A stretch of 32,176 bases of DNA from Priapulus caudatus (GCF_000485595.1 NW_014577231.1:2177-34352), one strand, 5' to 3'. Shown: positions 10,496-20,125, numbered from the stretch's first letter. Program-made: numbers and translations. The notes: generated by a model not told the origin, from the sequence alone.

Positions 10496-10761
10496 ACCCG
10501 TGGGCTATCAATAAACTAGTATAGACTGAATGCTGTGGAATGAAATGTTACGGGGGTGGCTGATCTAGGACCAAGTACCATGAGCAACCAGTGTGTTGGG
10601 GGGAGGAGGGGGGCAGTGGAGCTGTTGAACGTGATTATCCATGTTCAAATCATCGATAATCGATATCTCTGCTAGGCACCCGGAAAGCAGAGCCTGCATC
10701 GTTTATTCTGCCCCTGCAAACACGCCAGCGCCGTGCTGTTGACTTTACTACGCGCATTGCA
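10496..10761. other. Unique DNA, no gene seen
   Basis: This stretch lies between the minisatellite and the second duplicated segment. It includes a G-rich run at about 10,596-10,620. No coding signal or repeat relation was found. Confidence 0.4.
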
Positions 10762-10842
10762 AACAGTCCGACGCGTCGAAAGCCTAGCGGATGAACTGAA
10801 GTAGAAAAAACTCGCCAGAGGCCAGCACCGCCGCGTCTGCGG

Positions 10843-10851
10843 AATTTCTAC
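10843..10851 (+). other. Left target site duplication
   Basis: AATTTCTAC directly precedes the GGGTGTTGC terminus, and AATTTCTAAC directly follows the opposite ACCC terminus at 14,781. This is an 8-9 bp duplication, as left by several cut-and-paste superfamilies. Confidence 0.7.
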
Positions 10852-10984
10852 GGGTGTTGCTATCCCCCGGGCGTGGAGGGACGGTCACGTGATACAGTTG
10901 ACGTATACTTCAAAACTTAAGGGTGTTGCTATCCCCCGGGCGTGGAGGGACGGTCACGTGATACAGTTGACGTATACTTCAAAA
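10852..10984 (+). repeat. Perfect 64-bp duplication of the left element end
   Basis: 10,852-10,915 and 10,921-10,984 are identical over 64 bp and include the full left TIR; only CTTAA lies between. Copy 1 has a single version. The second unit is preceded by TTAA. Confidence 0.9.
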
Positions 10985-11289
10985 TCATTACTCATCCGGT
11001 AAACCTGACTCCAACACCTCCAACGCTAACCCTAACACTAAATATGTATATCTCGGAGCGCTATATATAGGCAGTGTGATCCACAAAAACTAATCTATGG
11101 TGTGGGGACAGATATCATCAGGGCCGTAGTGGCCGCCACGGCAGCACGGCACTGCCGTGAAACTATTTTGAAGAAAAAAAAATTCTGCAGGGAACCAAGG
11201 AGCAACATATACCAAGGAGATGAAACCTGGGGGTGGGGGCACTCACCCCACATTATGGTAGGTATGTGCCACTGCGAAGTCAAATGCTA

Positions 11290-12058
11290 GGGGCACACAA
11301 GCGATTTTTATCGCCCGATCGCGGCGATTAAAATCGCCAGCGAACTTAATCGCCCGATCACGAAGGGGCACACGTAGTGAATTTAATCGCCCGATCACGA
11401 AGGGGCACACGTAGTGAATTTAATCACCCGATCACGAAGGGGCACACGTAGCGAATTTGAGAGCGTACGCGTACGCCACTCGACAGAATTTTAGAATTCT
11501 TGCAGATCTTTTTTAACAGTAGTGCTGCATAATGCTTTGTAGACACTTTACTCTTTAGGCTTTAGCATTAATAAAGTTTTGAATTGTATTTAATTGTAAG
11601 TGACACAAGCCGGCAATAAAATGACTACTTACCATTCATTGCAAGTCTCAGCGCTATTTCTGTAATAGCGACCTCCTTCGCTACACGATCCCGGTATTCA
11701 GGGATCGTAATGTCAAAAAAGGCATGGCCTTTCGCGACCACAGAAATACCAATTCGCCTTCCTTTTCGCGAGTCACACTTCTACAGTATTGGAGGCAGCC
11801 ATTTTAACATCACATGATATCAACAAACGTCCGATTGGTTTAGAAAAATCGATCGGCGACAAAATACGCCGGTCACGGGCACACGAGCGATAATAATCGC
11901 CCGCGTAAATAATCGCCCGAAAATATCTAACATTTTGGATACGGGCGATTCGATTGGGCGATTAAAATCGGCGTCGACGTGAACGGGCACACGGGCGAAT
12001 TTTTCGAGCGATTTTAAAATTCGCGGCGATCGGGCGATAAAAATCGCTCGTGTGCCCC
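11290..12058. mobile_element. Nested 769-bp MITE, Tc1/mariner-like TA flanks
   Basis: Inverted termini of 33 bp (GGGGCACACAAGCGATTTTT..., 11,290-11,322, and complement 12,026-12,058) differ at one base, and TA dinucleotides flank both ends (11,288-11,289 and 12,059-12,060). The interior repeats the same theme many times: GGGCACACG, GCGATTAAAATCGC and CGCCCGATCACG blocks in both orientations. No coding capacity is seen. The TA flank fits Tc1/mariner-type mobilisation but is only two bases, so the superfamily is uncertain. Confidence 0.78.
11342..11452 (+). repeat. Three tandem 37-bp units inside the nested element
   Basis: Units of the form GAATTTAATCGCCCGATCAC followed by GAAGGGGCACACGTAGT occur three times with one or two changes. 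Copy 1 of the duplication shows fewer, disrupted units. Confidence 0.85.
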
Positions 12059-12070
12059 TACCTAAAGGGG

Positions 12071-12363
12071 GCTCTGGAACTAACTCAGACCTGAAAATGG
12101 GTCTCTGGAACTAATGTTTGTTGAATGTGGTATGCTCTGGAACTGGCTATGTTCGAAAATGGAGGTCTCCGGAACGAGGATTTCGTTGAAATTAAATGCT
12201 ATGACACCGGACACGTTTAAAAGAGGGGATGTCCGGAACTGTGGGGGAAACAGTGATTTGCTTTAAAATCTATGCTGTAGCACTTGAACCAATAATTGTT
12301 GTATTATGTAGAGGAGAAAAAACATGACCCGGAGAGAGATGAACGCAAGCACACGCACACACA

Positions 12364-12407
<44 letters not shown>

Positions 12408-12412
12408 ACACA

Positions 12413-12443
<31 letters not shown>

Positions 12444-12700
12444 CACAACACACACACACACACACACACACAGAGAGACAACACACGCACGCACGCACAC
12501 ATACAACACACACACGTTGCATGCATGCCTTGACGGCCCGCTTCAACGTATTCTGAAGTACGATGCACTGGAACGGAAATATTAAAAACTAGGGTCTCCG
12601 GAACGGCAAAAATGTAAGATCTGCATAATAACTAAACTTAATGCTCTGGAACGAGATATTCTTAAAAATGCGATGCACTGCGATCGATGCACTGGAACGG
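12071..12700 (+). repeat. Degenerate 32-bp array with GCTCTGGAAC boxes
   Basis: Ten boxes of the type GCTCTGGAAC, GTCTCCGGAAC or GCACTGGAAC end at 12,080, 12,111, 12,143, 12,175, 12,239, 12,289, 12,574, 12,604, 12,652 and 12,698. The early steps are 31, 32, 32 and 64 bp, giving a unit near 32 bp. The sequence between boxes is A/T-rich and poorly conserved. An AC microsatellite splits the array. Confidence 0.7.
12350..12512 (+). repeat. AC microsatellite
   Basis: Mostly (AC)n with few interruptions. The equivalent tract in copy 1 (2,248-2,440) is far less regular. Confidence 0.95.
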
Positions 12701-12773
12701 AAGTTTATGGTTAGGGTTGAAAATGGGGGTCTCTCCCGCGGCACATACTTACCATGCAACAGAGGCGCCGGAA

Positions 12774-12852
12774 GTGGGGGGGGGCAGGGAGGCGGCCGCC
12801 CCTCCAATCCAAAAAGTGGGGGGGGCAAAAACAAAAAGCCCCCCCCCAAAAG
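12774..12852. repeat. G-run block and G8/C9 hairpin
   Basis: G runs at 12,777-12,784 and 12,818-12,825, a GGCGGCCGCC palindrome, then a hairpin in which GGGGGGGGC (12,818-12,826) pairs with GCCCCCCCC across an A-rich loop of 11 bases. The block stands at the left edge of the 27-bp minisatellite; C runs at 13,797-13,806 and 13,852-13,861 stand at its right. Confidence 0.7.
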
Positions 12853-12965
12853 AAGAGTGGGAAATAAAAAATAAAATGTATGAGCTAAGACTTGTTAATT
12901 CTAACGTTCAAAAACTAATTTATACATTCATTTTTAGTTTTCGCTGCGCGCTTTGCGTGATTGAC

Positions 12966-13769
12966 ACTCACGTCGCACACACGCGTTCATGCACACACGC
13001 CGCACATACGCGCTCACGCACACACATACGCACACACGCCGCACTCACGCACACACGCACACACGCCGCACACACGCGCTCACGCACACACGCGCTCACA
13101 CACACATGTCGCACACATGCGCTCACGCACACATGTCGCACACACGCGCTCACGCACACACATCGCACACACGTCACACACACGCGCTCACGCACACACG
13201 CCGCACACACGCCGCTCACGCACACACGTCACACACACGCCGCGCTCACGCACACACGTCACACACACGCACACACGTCGCACACACGCGCTCACGCACA
13301 CACGTCACACACACGCGCTCACGCACACACGTCGCACACACGTCGCACACACGCGCTCACGCACACACATCGCACACACCGCTCACGCAACACATCGCAC
13401 ACACGCGCTCACGCACACACGCCGCACACACGCGTCACGACACACGTCACACACATGCGCTCGCGCACACACGCGCTCACGCACACACGCGCTCACGCAC
13501 ACACGTCGCACATACGCGCTCACGCACACACGTCACACACATGCGCTCACGCACTCACGTCGCACACACCGCACGCACACACGTCGCACATACCGCGCTC
13601 ACGCACACACGTCCACACACATGCGCTCACAGCGACACACGCGCTCACGCACCCACGTCGCACACACGCGCTCACGCACGCACGTCGCACGCACGGCGCG
13701 CTCACGCACACACGTCGCGCACACGCGCTCACGCACACACGTCGCGCACACGCGCTCACGCACACACGA
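12966..13769. repeat. CpG-rich 27-bp minisatellite
   Basis: About 30 units of CGCGCTCACGCACACACG plus a TCGCACACA-type tail fill 800 bp. Because 27 is a multiple of three, all plus-strand frames stay open and give nine-residue repeats rich in His, Thr and Arg; these are not proteins. The tract is largely alternating purine/pyrimidine and dense in CpG. Confidence 0.92.
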
Positions 13770-14626
13770 TAAAAAAAATCGTGAGCCCTTAGGTCTTCCC
13801 CCCCCAATCCAAAACTGCTTCCGCGCGCCTGCCATGCAATATATATGGAGTGCCCCCCCCCGACCCAGCACGCCCCAGTTAAGGCTCGACAATGCAATGG
13901 TCATGCAAACTGCATGCAGCGCCCCCTTCCCACACTCAGGATATAGCCTGGATATATGATATAGCCTGGATATAGGATATAGTAGATTGAGCCTATGATC
14001 GAGAGCGCCATCTGTCGTGGAGTTTGTGGTCATGCATGTGCACCGAGACATGTTAGACAAGGTAGATGAACAGGATGTAATTTCAGAATTTGTAAGTTGC
14101 CATCCAGGCGTTACATCCAAGTTATCTGACTGGACTGTCTGGTATTAAGTACTATTAACACTGATCAATTAGAGGTGTTATATCAGTGCTCTAAGATTTG
14201 GAATGTGTATTTAATATGACAATGTACCCATTCAAATTCAAACTTCAAAACATACAGATGTACATAGTGAAAGTATAAATGCATATGAAAATAGCTTATT
14301 TTCATAATTATGTACTGATAGTATATACAATTTTGTAAATAATGTTTTATTAGTTATCATACTCATAATATATATTTTAGCATACTTTAGTCAAAGCATC
14401 AGCTTTAGCTACCGATTCCTTTGACATTTACAAATTGACCTTTAAATGATCAGAATTGGTTGCTTATCAACATAGCCCTAAAAAATGCAGGAATGCCAAT
14501 TTCCTGGGCGCTCTAATTTCAAAATTTTTCTGGGGGAGTACCCCCATAACCCCCGCATCGGCTACATATTTCTGTCTGCAGTGGCACTTTTCGGGAGGCC
14601 ACTACGGCCCTGTATCATGATGCAAA
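13770..14626. other. Non-coding right part of the element
   Basis: Contains C runs, a two-unit GGATATAGCCTGGATATATG repeat (13,938-13,980), GAGAGCGCCATCTGTCG (about 13,999-14,015) and AT-rich sequence. The short frame seen in copy 1 (4,174-4,404) is broken here by small length differences, so it is not conserved coding sequence. Confidence 0.6.
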
Positions 14627-14714
14627 AACTCTAACCCTAACCCTAACCCTAACCCTAACCCTAACCTAATACTAATACTAATACTAATACTAATACTAAT
14701 ACTAATACTAATCA
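14627..14714 (+). repeat. Interstitial telomere-like CTAACCC and ACTAAT arrays
   Basis: About five CTAACCC units (14,631-14,666) run into about eight ACTAAT units. Copy 1 has the same block with about half as many ACTAAT units, so the second array differs in length between copies. Confidence 0.9.
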
Positions 14715-14908
14715 TATTAATCCTAATACTAGTGCTGCCACGTTGCGGTGTCCCTCCACGCCCGGGGGATAGCATTACCCAATTTCTAACGCTACTAGCT
14801 GCCGACTATGTACTAGCATAGCGATGAGTTTCTGTGCTAAATAAACTAGCAGAGTCTCTAATCGAGCAAACAACTCAATTATATATACGTGTATATATAT
14901 ATATATAT

Positions 14909-15120
14909 AATATAATATACACGAAGATGCGACACTGACTCAGACTAATATTCTCTGTGCTTGCTTACTCTAGACGAACCGGGATGATATGTTGATATGT
15001 AGGCGGATGCGTACATATGCTAGCTAGAGGAGATGTGGGAGGGGCAGGCGGCATTGAACAGGAGGGGGTATGAACGGTGCGGAGTGGGGGGGACTAGATT
15101 CGCTGGTCCGCACACTCCCT
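14909..15120. other. Unique DNA, no gene seen
   Basis: Short stretch between the duplicated segment and the CT tract. No coding signal, repeat or known motif was found. Confidence 0.4.
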
Positions 15121-15412
15121 CACATCGGTCTCTTTCTCTCTCTCTCTCTTTCTCTCTCTCTCTCACTCTCTCTCTCACTCTCTCTCTCGCTCTCTCTCTC
15201 TGTCTCCATCGCTCTCACGCTCTCTTTATTTCTGTCTGTCTCTCGCTCTCCCTCCCTCCTTCTCTCACTTCTCTCTCTCTCCCTCCCCCTCTCTCTCTCT
15301 TCTCTCTCTCTCTCTTCTCTCTCTGTCTAACCTCGCTCTCACGCTCTCTGTCTCCCTCGCTCTCGCGCTCTCTTTCTCGCTCTCTCTCTCTCCCTCTTGC
15401 TTTCTCGCTGTG
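15121..15412 (+). repeat. CT-rich low-complexity tract
   Basis: Almost pure pyrimidine on the plus strand, mainly (CT)n with TCTG and CCCT interruptions. Long Ser-Leu open frames are by-products. Confidence 0.95.
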
Positions 15413-15481
15413 GCGTTCAATGAGCGGTACGTCATTATGTTTCGGGGAAATAATCACAAAGTCGTAGATGCTCGCGTGCGT

Positions 15482-16146
15482 GTACGTAGGCACAGGCACT
15501 TGGAGCGTTTCAATAAAATATAATGCTAAATAAATACGAAATCTATTTACTACCAAAGTCTTAATGTTTCTCTACTCTCTTTTTCACCTATTATTGCCGA
15601 CAATTTCCTTTAAATGCTGTCCAAATGCTCATCTGCAAACACACGCTGGCCGCCGCACGCTAGCTGGTGCACACTGACGCAGATGGGGTCGTTGTCGTAT
15701 TATAGGTACTACAGATATGTACCCGAGGTAGTCTTAGGTTGTTTAGTATTATGTTTATATTTTTATATGAGGTATGTTTAAGGTTAGGGTTAGGGTTAGG
15801 GCTGGGGTTAGGGTACACTTCTGTAGTACAAGTCTAGTTAAAGCTGGTACACTTTGTGTATACATATATGTACCTTGGGTACATATCTGTAGTATCTGAT
15901 ACGACAACGACCCCTTCAGCCACACTGACACATAAATATATATATTTATTTATTTATTTATGTCTCAGTGTGCAGCAGCTAGCGTGCGGTGTACTTGTGT
16001 GTTGCAAATGAGCATTTGACCGGCATTTACAGGTGATTTAATAGGCGAAATAGAGTAGAGAAACATGAAGACTGGTAGTAAATACATTTCGTGTTTATTT
16101 ACCTTTTTATTTATTTATTGAGATGTTTCAAGTGCCTGTGTACGTA
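15482..16146. mobile_element. Foldback element with TTAGGG-type loop
   Basis: The left arm (about 15,482-15,730) and right arm (about 15,870-16,146) are inverted copies at roughly 80-85 percent identity with small gaps. Examples are ACGAAATCTATTTACTACCA against its complement at the right, and GGGGTCGTTGTCGTAT against ATACGACAACGACCCC. The loop holds GGTTAGGGTTAGGGTTAGG and a GGGGTTAGGG block (15,782-15,813). The outermost bases are CTACGTACACAGGCACTTG-like. No target duplication is certain. No coding sequence is present. Confidence 0.75.
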
Positions 16147-16470
16147 GGCGTACGGCAGGCAGTAGTAACAGCAGACTCACAGTAGTCGACATTCTAGCAG
16201 GGCCCGCACGCACAGCACGTACGTGCGTGTCCCACACTCCGCCGGTCGGCATGCGTACCTCTCTCTGTCTCTCTGCATCGTCTGTCCGTCTGTCCGCATG
16301 CAGCAGCGGCGGCAGAGATATCCGCGTGTGAGGGTGGAGGGGGGTTCTGCCTCGAGCGTGTGCGCGTGCGTGGGAGTTTATTATTGCGTGGTTGTAAGTC
16401 GAGAGCAGTGCTTGCTTGTACCGTGTAGTCAGCCAGTTAGATTTTCGGCAACCTCTGGGGTTGTTGTGTG
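16147..16470. other. GC-rich unique DNA, no gene seen
   Basis: Contains a pyrimidine patch at 16,258-16,295 and G-rich sequence at about 16,330-16,350. It could be promoter or 5' leader, but no motif settles this. Confidence 0.3.
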
Positions 16471-16482
16471 TGCATGCGCGTT

Positions 16483-16483
<1 letters not shown>

Positions 16484-16520
<37 letters not shown>

Positions 16521-16786
16521 TGCGGGAAGAGGTTGCGTGAACTCTGTGCTACGGTGACGACCAGTTGGGGTCGTGCTTGCTAGGAAGTACGCTGGACAAC
16601 ATGCAGATAAAGGTAAACTGCGAGATGAGCGGTGTGTGAGGAGAGCGTGTATGTATGGCCGCGAGTGTGTGTGTTTGCGCGTGTGTGTGTGAGTGTGTGT
16701 GTGTGTGCGTGTGTGTGTGCGTGCGTGCGTGTGCGTGCGTGCGTGCGTGTTTGTGCGTATGTGCGTGCGTGCGTGTGTGTGGGAGT

Positions 16787-16833
<47 letters not shown>

Positions 16834-16837
16834 TGTG

Positions 16838-16868
<31 letters not shown>

Positions 16869-16910
16869 GTGTGTGTGTGTGTGTGTGTATGCCGTGTGTG
16901 ATGTGTGCCG
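16484..16910 (+). repeat. GT/GTGC microsatellite region
   Basis: Two GT-rich blocks (16,484-16,520 and 16,664-16,910) with GTGC variants, separated by ordinary sequence. Open frames rich in Cys-Val are by-products. Confidence 0.93.
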
Positions 16911-17500
16911 TGCGTGCGTGTTCAAGTTCGTCGGAATCGGCGACGCTACACGTTATACGGTTCCCGTTTTTTCGTCGTATTTTTCAAGCGTTAATTGACG
17001 TCGTGCGATTGGTTTTTGTCACCAGCTTGAAAGCTGCTTTGATTCTGATCAGCTTTACTGTAATACCCCGTGTTCGCAAGGGGGGCGACTACAACTCTTC
17101 GTCATCTGATGATGTCACCAACATACTCACGGTGATCATGTTCCATTGCGTTTAGCTAATTGCCCAGCGTTGGGCTAACAAAGGACGATTGGCACCCCCG
17201 AAATTGCGCAGGCATTGTCTTGCATATCTCTGCAAGCCATTTGGCCCCCGCGGGCATGGCAGGGCCTTTTGTTTCACTGCTCTGGCAATTCTTCTTCTCT
17301 TATAATTATCTGAGGAGCCGCGGTGACAACACAAAGCTCATCGCTTAGAGGTTCATAGCACACTGATTTTCTTCGCGAACAATAGCGCTCTCACTGTATC
17401 ACGTTGATTGGAAAAATGTATATTAGGTCTAGGCGTGATATATAGACGATGAAGTGCATGCGTGCGAGCGTGTGTCTGGTGCGTGCGCGTGTCTTGTCTC
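16911..17500. other. Unique DNA, no recognised gene
   Basis: An open frame continues to 17,155 with a hydrophobic stretch after the repeat-derived part, but it has no start of its own and no known domain. GCCCAGCGTTGGGC (17,162-17,175) is a small near-palindrome. Confidence 0.35.
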
Positions 17501-17503
17501 CGC

Positions 17504-18350
17504 CAGTGGCGTAGACAGGTCCTCAGTTTGTGGGGGGATGATTTCGCTGTTACCTCCCATTATAATGTATATGAAGACTGTGTGCGAGTAGCGCACACCG
17601 CGAGAGCCTTGGCGCAAGCCTTAATGGGTGGGGAGCCAGGGGGCCCGCCGTAGGGCCTGGTGGGTGTCAGGGGCAGAGCCCTTGCCCGGGGTCCAGGCGG
17701 CGGAGCCCCTGAAGCTCTTAGATTTTAGCAATTTAGAACCTTCAAGATGGTCGTTTTTGAGGTAATTTGAAAAAAATTGATATTGTAAAGTGCAATTTTG
17801 TGAATTCGAGGTTAATTTTTTTCTTTGGATCCCAGAGGTTTTAATAACACGCACCGCCCACACACACACACAACCAGTGCGGATCCAGAAAGTAAATTCT
17901 AGGGGGGGGCGGAATTATGCGAGCTCAAGGCCTGAAGCGCGCACTGTGTGGAATTGTTAAAAAGTTGCAATCTAAAGCAATCATATTTGGACATCTTATT
18001 CATAAAATATCAGGATTTTTCCTCCTTCAGGGGGTGTCCCCCTTCTGTTTAGGGCGAGGTCCAGGGGACCTCCCCGGAAATTTTGTTGAAAGTAACATCT
18101 CTTGCGATGCAATTTCCTGCACTATGAGGCAGCAGCTATTAAACAATCTTCATCACAATAACATCACTGTTGAGTTGAGTATTTTTACCTTTGGGAGCAC
18201 CAAAAGACTAAAATGCTTACTACCAATCTGTGCTATACATGTACATTCCTCACTGGGGTTGCCAGTGCAGGCTTACCTAGAGCTAAAATACGCTTACCCT
18301 GAAATTTCTAGGGAGGGGGTGACGCCCCCTGTGCTACCGACCCCGCGTTG
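17504..18350. mobile_element. Fragments of hAT-like or MITE elements
   Basis: CAGTGGCGTAGACAGG at 17,504 and CAGTGCGGATCCAG at 17,875 look like hAT-type termini (CAGNGGCGNA/GGATCC). GGGGTCCAGGCGGCGGAGCC and AGGGGGTGACGCCCCCTGTG blocks are G/C-rich repeats often seen near such ends. Complete elements and target duplications were not resolved. Confidence 0.4.
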
Positions 18351-18889
18351 ACAACTACAGCACTGGAATCATCTCCCCCTGAAATTTTTGATAAAACGCT
18401 ATATATTTACTGAGAAGTGAGAACCTTAAAACTGCAAAGAATATGAGAAAACCAGATTTAAACCAAATAGTGCATATTTTCCCCCTTATACAAAATCCGC
18501 GAATATACTTCGGTCAGGTCTCAGCACCCCCATCCCCCCTCTCAAAAAGTGAGATGAAATGAATTTCCCATTCAACCCCCTAAAAATGCAATATCCCAAC
18601 TTCTCAATAGGTCTATTCTAATTTTGAATAAAGCAAGGATTTAAACTTTCGTGAGCAGTGATAAGACGTGATTTGGAATTTGAAAAAAAATCGTATATGG
18701 GGAATGCGTCCAAAATATAACCGTCTGAGTTTCAAGTAAAATAATGTCATTCTTGGAAACGAATTACAGCCATTTACAGTAGATGTATGTCAAATTCCAG
18801 TTCTGTAATATTACATTAGGAGAGTATGAATAGCGATAACGCATTTGTAGATAAATATCCAGTATTTATTGTCTGTAAAAATATTAAAT

Positions 18890-19440
18890 TTTCCTCATTT
18901 TCTTCCTGAAAGTAGGGGGTGATGAAAGCCACCCCACCTCAATAAGGTAGGGGATATACCCCCATCCCCCTGCTATCTAGCCCTCTGTCAGATGAACTCA
19001 AATTTGACTTTTGATATGCATACAAATATTCATAATCATAATCTTTTGTTAATTTATTGTTTGTAATAATCTTGTTAAATTAGCAATAAAAATTGTTAAA
19101 TGTTAAATTTAAATGTTAAATTAAAGTTAAGTTTAAATTTAAATGTTAAATTGTTAATTGTTAAATCAATAATCTGTGTAATTAGCAGTACTTCTACAGG
19201 CGCCGCAGACGATTTTTGAAGTGGGGTGCTAAATTGTTACGCTCGACAGTGGCCAATGCAGGATTTCGAGGAGGTGGTAAGAAACATGCGGGGGTATGCG
19301 CGGTCTCCCCCAGAAAATGTTGAGATCCCCCATTTTCCTCCGGAAAGTAGGCGGGATGATTGTACACGGCCATCCCCCACGTCAATAAGTGGGGGGGGAT
19401 GCATCCCCCCATCCCCCTGCTATCTACGCCCCTGGTCCTC
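18890..19440. mobile_element. Two hAT-like MITE fragments (left arm)
   Basis: Two related ends, CCCCCTGCTATCTAGCCCTC (18,967-18,986) and CCCCCTGCTATCTACGCCCC (19,413-19,432), share a preceding layout of TTTTCnTCCnGAAAGTAG and a CCCCAC-TCAATAAG-type hairpin. In complement they read CAGGGGCGTAGATAGCAGGG, a hAT-like start. Between them lies a TGTTAAATTTAAATG-rich AT repeat (19,085-19,165). The right arm repeats both fragments at 31,385-31,625 and 31,825-31,950. Confidence 0.55.
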
Positions 19441-19867
19441 CGCAAATTGCACTACGCGCGTAATTTATTATTATACCGAAATTATGTGAAATATTCGGTA
19501 ATTATGAAGTGTGCCTATATATATATATATACATTTTGCTCTCAGGCGGGTGCTATTTAATTGCACGAATTACAGCGTCCGTACCGTTAATTTGACGCTT
19601 CGCATGCGCTGATAGCCATATATTTTCATTATGATGATACCGCCGCAGTGTTGCCTTCAGGGATACCTCATTATCGTCCATATTCGAGTTGCGTATGACT
19701 GCTCGATGTTACTAGAGCCATTAGTTGCGCCTATATTTATTACACACCCTAGGCTAGGCTACGTGCTTAGTGTCACATACGCAGGACACGTATGCGCACA
19801 CGCACGTGTCGCACACGTAACACGTACATGCACACATGCGCCACGCACACATGCACGACGCACGCAG

Positions 19868-19939
19868 GGCAGGCACTATACACACACCACATCAATATAT
19901 CACCACACACACATCAACACACACACACACCACACACAG

Positions 19940-19999
<60 letters not shown>

Positions 20000-20037
20000 G
20001 ACACGACACACACACACACACAGGAGCACACACACAC

Positions 20038-20069
<32 letters not shown>

Positions 20070-20076
20070 ACACTCA

Positions 20077-20113
<37 letters not shown>

Positions 20114-20125
20114 AATACACACTCG
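19868..20125 (+). repeat. AC microsatellite (left arm)
   Basis: (AC)n with ACACAAC, ACGAC and AGGAGC interruptions. The partner in the right arm is the GT tract at 30,690-30,935. Confidence 0.95.

Larger units (their letters stand above)
10852..14780 (+). mobile_element. Non-autonomous TIR element of 3.9 kb, copy 2
   Basis: The left terminus (10,852-10,882) and right terminus (14,750-14,780) are 31-bp inverted repeats differing at two bases: GGGT, two variable bases, then TGCTATCCCCCGGGCGTGG and AGGGAC. ACGTG is shared a few bases further in. The element is bounded by AATTTCTA direct repeats. Inside, in order: an internal 64-bp repeat of the left end, a nested TA-flanked element, a degenerate 32-bp array split by an AC microsatellite, G runs, a 27-bp CpG minisatellite, C runs, an AGCCTGGATATA repeat, an AT-rich segment and a CTAACCC block. 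No transposase is visible. An 8-9 bp duplication with GGG-starting termini would fit Mutator-like, Merlin, P-like or other superfamilies; the sequence does not decide among them. Confidence 0.82.
10762..14908 (+). repeat. Direct segmental duplication, copy 2
   Basis: Same-strand copy of 640-5,068, about 10.1 kb away. Its tandem arrays are more regular and its inverted termini cleaner than in copy 1, so it looks like the better-quality sequence. The right edge of homology lies in a (TA)n tract (about 14,890-14,908). Confidence 0.9.

Noticed and set aside
12350-13769. CRISPR array
   Set aside because: The repeats are contiguous satellite units with no unique spacers, and the context is eukaryotic.
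12687-13959. Open frames of up to 361 codons with Thr-His-Arg repeats
   Set aside because: The frames arise because the 27-bp minisatellite unit is a multiple of three and has no stops on the plus strand. Three frames are open at once, and copy 1 is irregular.
16601-16613. Possible first coding exon ATGCAGATAAAG followed by GTAAAC
   Set aside because: Only four codons before the donor-like sequence, with no supported downstream exon; such matches are common by chance.
16437-16998. Cys-Val and Thr-His open frames over the GT tract, also at 12,263-12,568, 19,631-20,157 and 30,495-30,992
   Set aside because: They are translations of AC/GT dinucleotide repeats, open on both strands.
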